From Methylococcales bacterium (GTDB lineage: Bacteria > Pseudomonadota > Gammaproteobacteria > Methylococcales > Methylomonadaceae): a stretch of DNA of 64,000 nucleotides. The notes beneath the pieces are model-generated. The model searched no databases and was not told the origin of the DNA. It worked only from the letters and a program-made list of their open reading frames with translations. Location of the stretch: the NCBI GenBank assembly GCA_026399015.1, contig JAPLRS010000030.1:1-64000 (forward strand), given 5' to 3'. The position numbers were made by a program, and so were the translations under genes. Of this stretch, positions 63,210-64,000 are shown in pieces. The stretch's first letter is position 1. Every line of letters begins with the position of its first letter.

Positions 63210-64000
63210 TTATTGACTGGTATTAAGGGATAAAGTCACTATAAAATCAGTTTCAATATTTAGTTCATCTAAGGCATTTAATTTGGCTTTAATCTCTTCA
63301 CTAGCACTCCATGCAAAGGGCGTCATTTGTAATAAAGCCGCGCGTTGTTCTGCATTTGGGCTTATTTTGTAACTGATGCGTTGGCTGGATAACTGAGTAA
63401 ATCCATCTGGTATCTCTGCGTCTTCTGTGTGTTCTTTAACGTTAGTATAAATATGTTCTTTAATCTGCCACAAATGTCTGGGGCCCGGTGTTACCGTGAT
63501 TAAGTAGCCTGATGTTTTTATGATGCGACATAACTCAGTTGCCTCTGAGGGTGCAAAAACTCTAATTACCACATCAAAAAAATTTGATACATAAGGCAGT
63601 TTATTAGAACTAGCCACGATAAATTGTGCTGACTTTTGTTTTTTGGCGGCTGCACTAATGGCAAATTTTGAAATATCGTTGCCGAACAACTTGATTAACG
63701 CAGAACTTTGACATAATTCTGATATTTTACGTGTGTAATAACCTTCGCCACAGCCTAAATCAAGAATATTGGCGGGCTGATTGGGAGTTTGAATGGCATT
63801 TATTATTAAGGCGATGGCTTTTGCTAAGGGTTCATAAAAGCTGGCTTCTAAAAATAGGCGTCGAGCGTCAAGCATGACTTTATTATCGCCGGGTTCTTTA
63901 GAGTGTTTTTGTTGCACAGGTAATAGATTGATATAGCCTTCTTTTGCACAATCGAAACTATGACGATTGCTGCAGGAATATGATCTTTGATTAATACTTA
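63210..64000 (-). CDS. rlmA: 23S rRNA (guanine-745-N1)-methyltransferase RlmA, 5' end outside the window
   Basis: The frame is open to the window edge. The first visible residues include the zinc-finger part SCSNRHSFDCAKEGYINLLP followed by VQQKHSKEPGDN, a clear RlmA N-terminus lacking only the first cysteines. The SAM-binding domain follows with ILDLGCGEGYYTRKI and NDISKFAISAAAKK, then VIRVFAPSEATELCRII and TPGPRHLWQIKEHIY. RlmA methylates helix 35 of 23S rRNA. A GTG at 63917 is not the true start. Confidence 0.9.
   Translation of the reverse strand, partial: SINQRSYSCSNRHSFDCAKEGYINLLPVQQKHSKEPGDNKVMLDARRLFLEASFYEPLAKAIALIINAIQTPNQPANILDLGCGEGYYTRKISELCQSSALIKLFGNDISKFAISAAAKKQKSAQFIVASSNKLPYVSNFFDVVIRVFAPSEATELCRIIKTSGYLITVTPGPRHLWQIKEHIYTNVKEHTEDAEIPDGFTQLSSQRISYKISPNAEQRAALLQMTPFAWSASEEIKAKLNALDELNIETDFIVTLSLNTSQ

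Noticed and set aside
1-64000. tRNA, rRNA, CRISPR, insertion sequence or prophage genes
   Set aside because: I looked through the intergenic regions and frames and found no tRNA-like cloverleaf motifs, regular repeat-spacer series, transposase or phage structural genes.

Overview
The window is AT-rich chromosomal DNA with dense, short-spaced gene clusters that are typically gammaproteobacterial: lptE-holA beside leuS and a ybeL-like gene, yciB-yciI-bolA, rnr-rlmB, nadK-recN. Split class II ribonucleotide reductase (nrdJa/nrdJb), DUF2934, an Hsp70/DUF2760 pair, curli-type genes and arsRCDA-acr3 would fit an environmental aerobe, perhaps near Methylococcales or Pseudomonadales. That placement is inference from gene content; no rRNA or other phylogenetic marker is present. 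I saw no tRNA, rRNA, CRISPR array, transposase or prophage.

Layout. 1-4.4 kb: recJ 3' end, a Kef-type antiporter, and a yciB-yciI-bolA-parvulin operon whose last gene carries an A6 frameshift site. 4.4-11 kb, the accessory part: an unknown protein, a palindrome-rich intergenic region, a small EexN-like secreted protein, and a large FG-GAP/cadherin/RTX secreted protein broken in two places, once by an exact 28-bp tandem duplication. 11-25.7 kb: ilvD, a 36-residue membrane peptide, rnr-rlmB-ccmA-ccmB, htpX, a secreted protein, DUF2760, Hsp70 and hrpA. 25.9-29.3 kb: a curli-type locus (curlin-like subunit, csgE, csgF, csgG) in which CsgG has a 275-residue repetitive helical tail. 29.3-37.5 kb: lnt, a likely PhoB-activated small RNA, an orphan ParA ATPase, a ybeL-like gene, then leuS-lptE-holA and an inositol-phosphatase-family gene. 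37.5-43.6 kb: EF-G2 with a structured leader, and a nadK-recN-agmatine deiminase operon. 43.7-52.5 kb: a YhiN-type flavoprotein, a Tim44-like protein, nrdJa-nrdJb under two NrdR boxes, two small genes, a YebC-family protein and an ABC exporter. 52.7-56.8 kb: arsR-arsC-arsD-arsA-acr3 behind a clear operator. 56.8-64 kb: a TonB-dependent receptor, about 0.9 kb with no gene, eutB-eutC without microcompartment genes, an outer-membrane-type protein and the 3' part of rlmA.

The signals most worth attention are: (1) a double Pho box exactly 10 bp upstream of TATAAT, followed by a roughly 105-nt non-coding transcript with its own terminator; (2) a similar Pho-type promoter in front of csgEFG, which suggests phosphate control of the curli-like system; (3) the extended CsgG; (4) the 28-bp duplication that switches the reading frame of the large secreted protein; (5) the array of 16-bp palindromes around TTAGTGYTARCACTAA between 5.18 and 5.44 kb.
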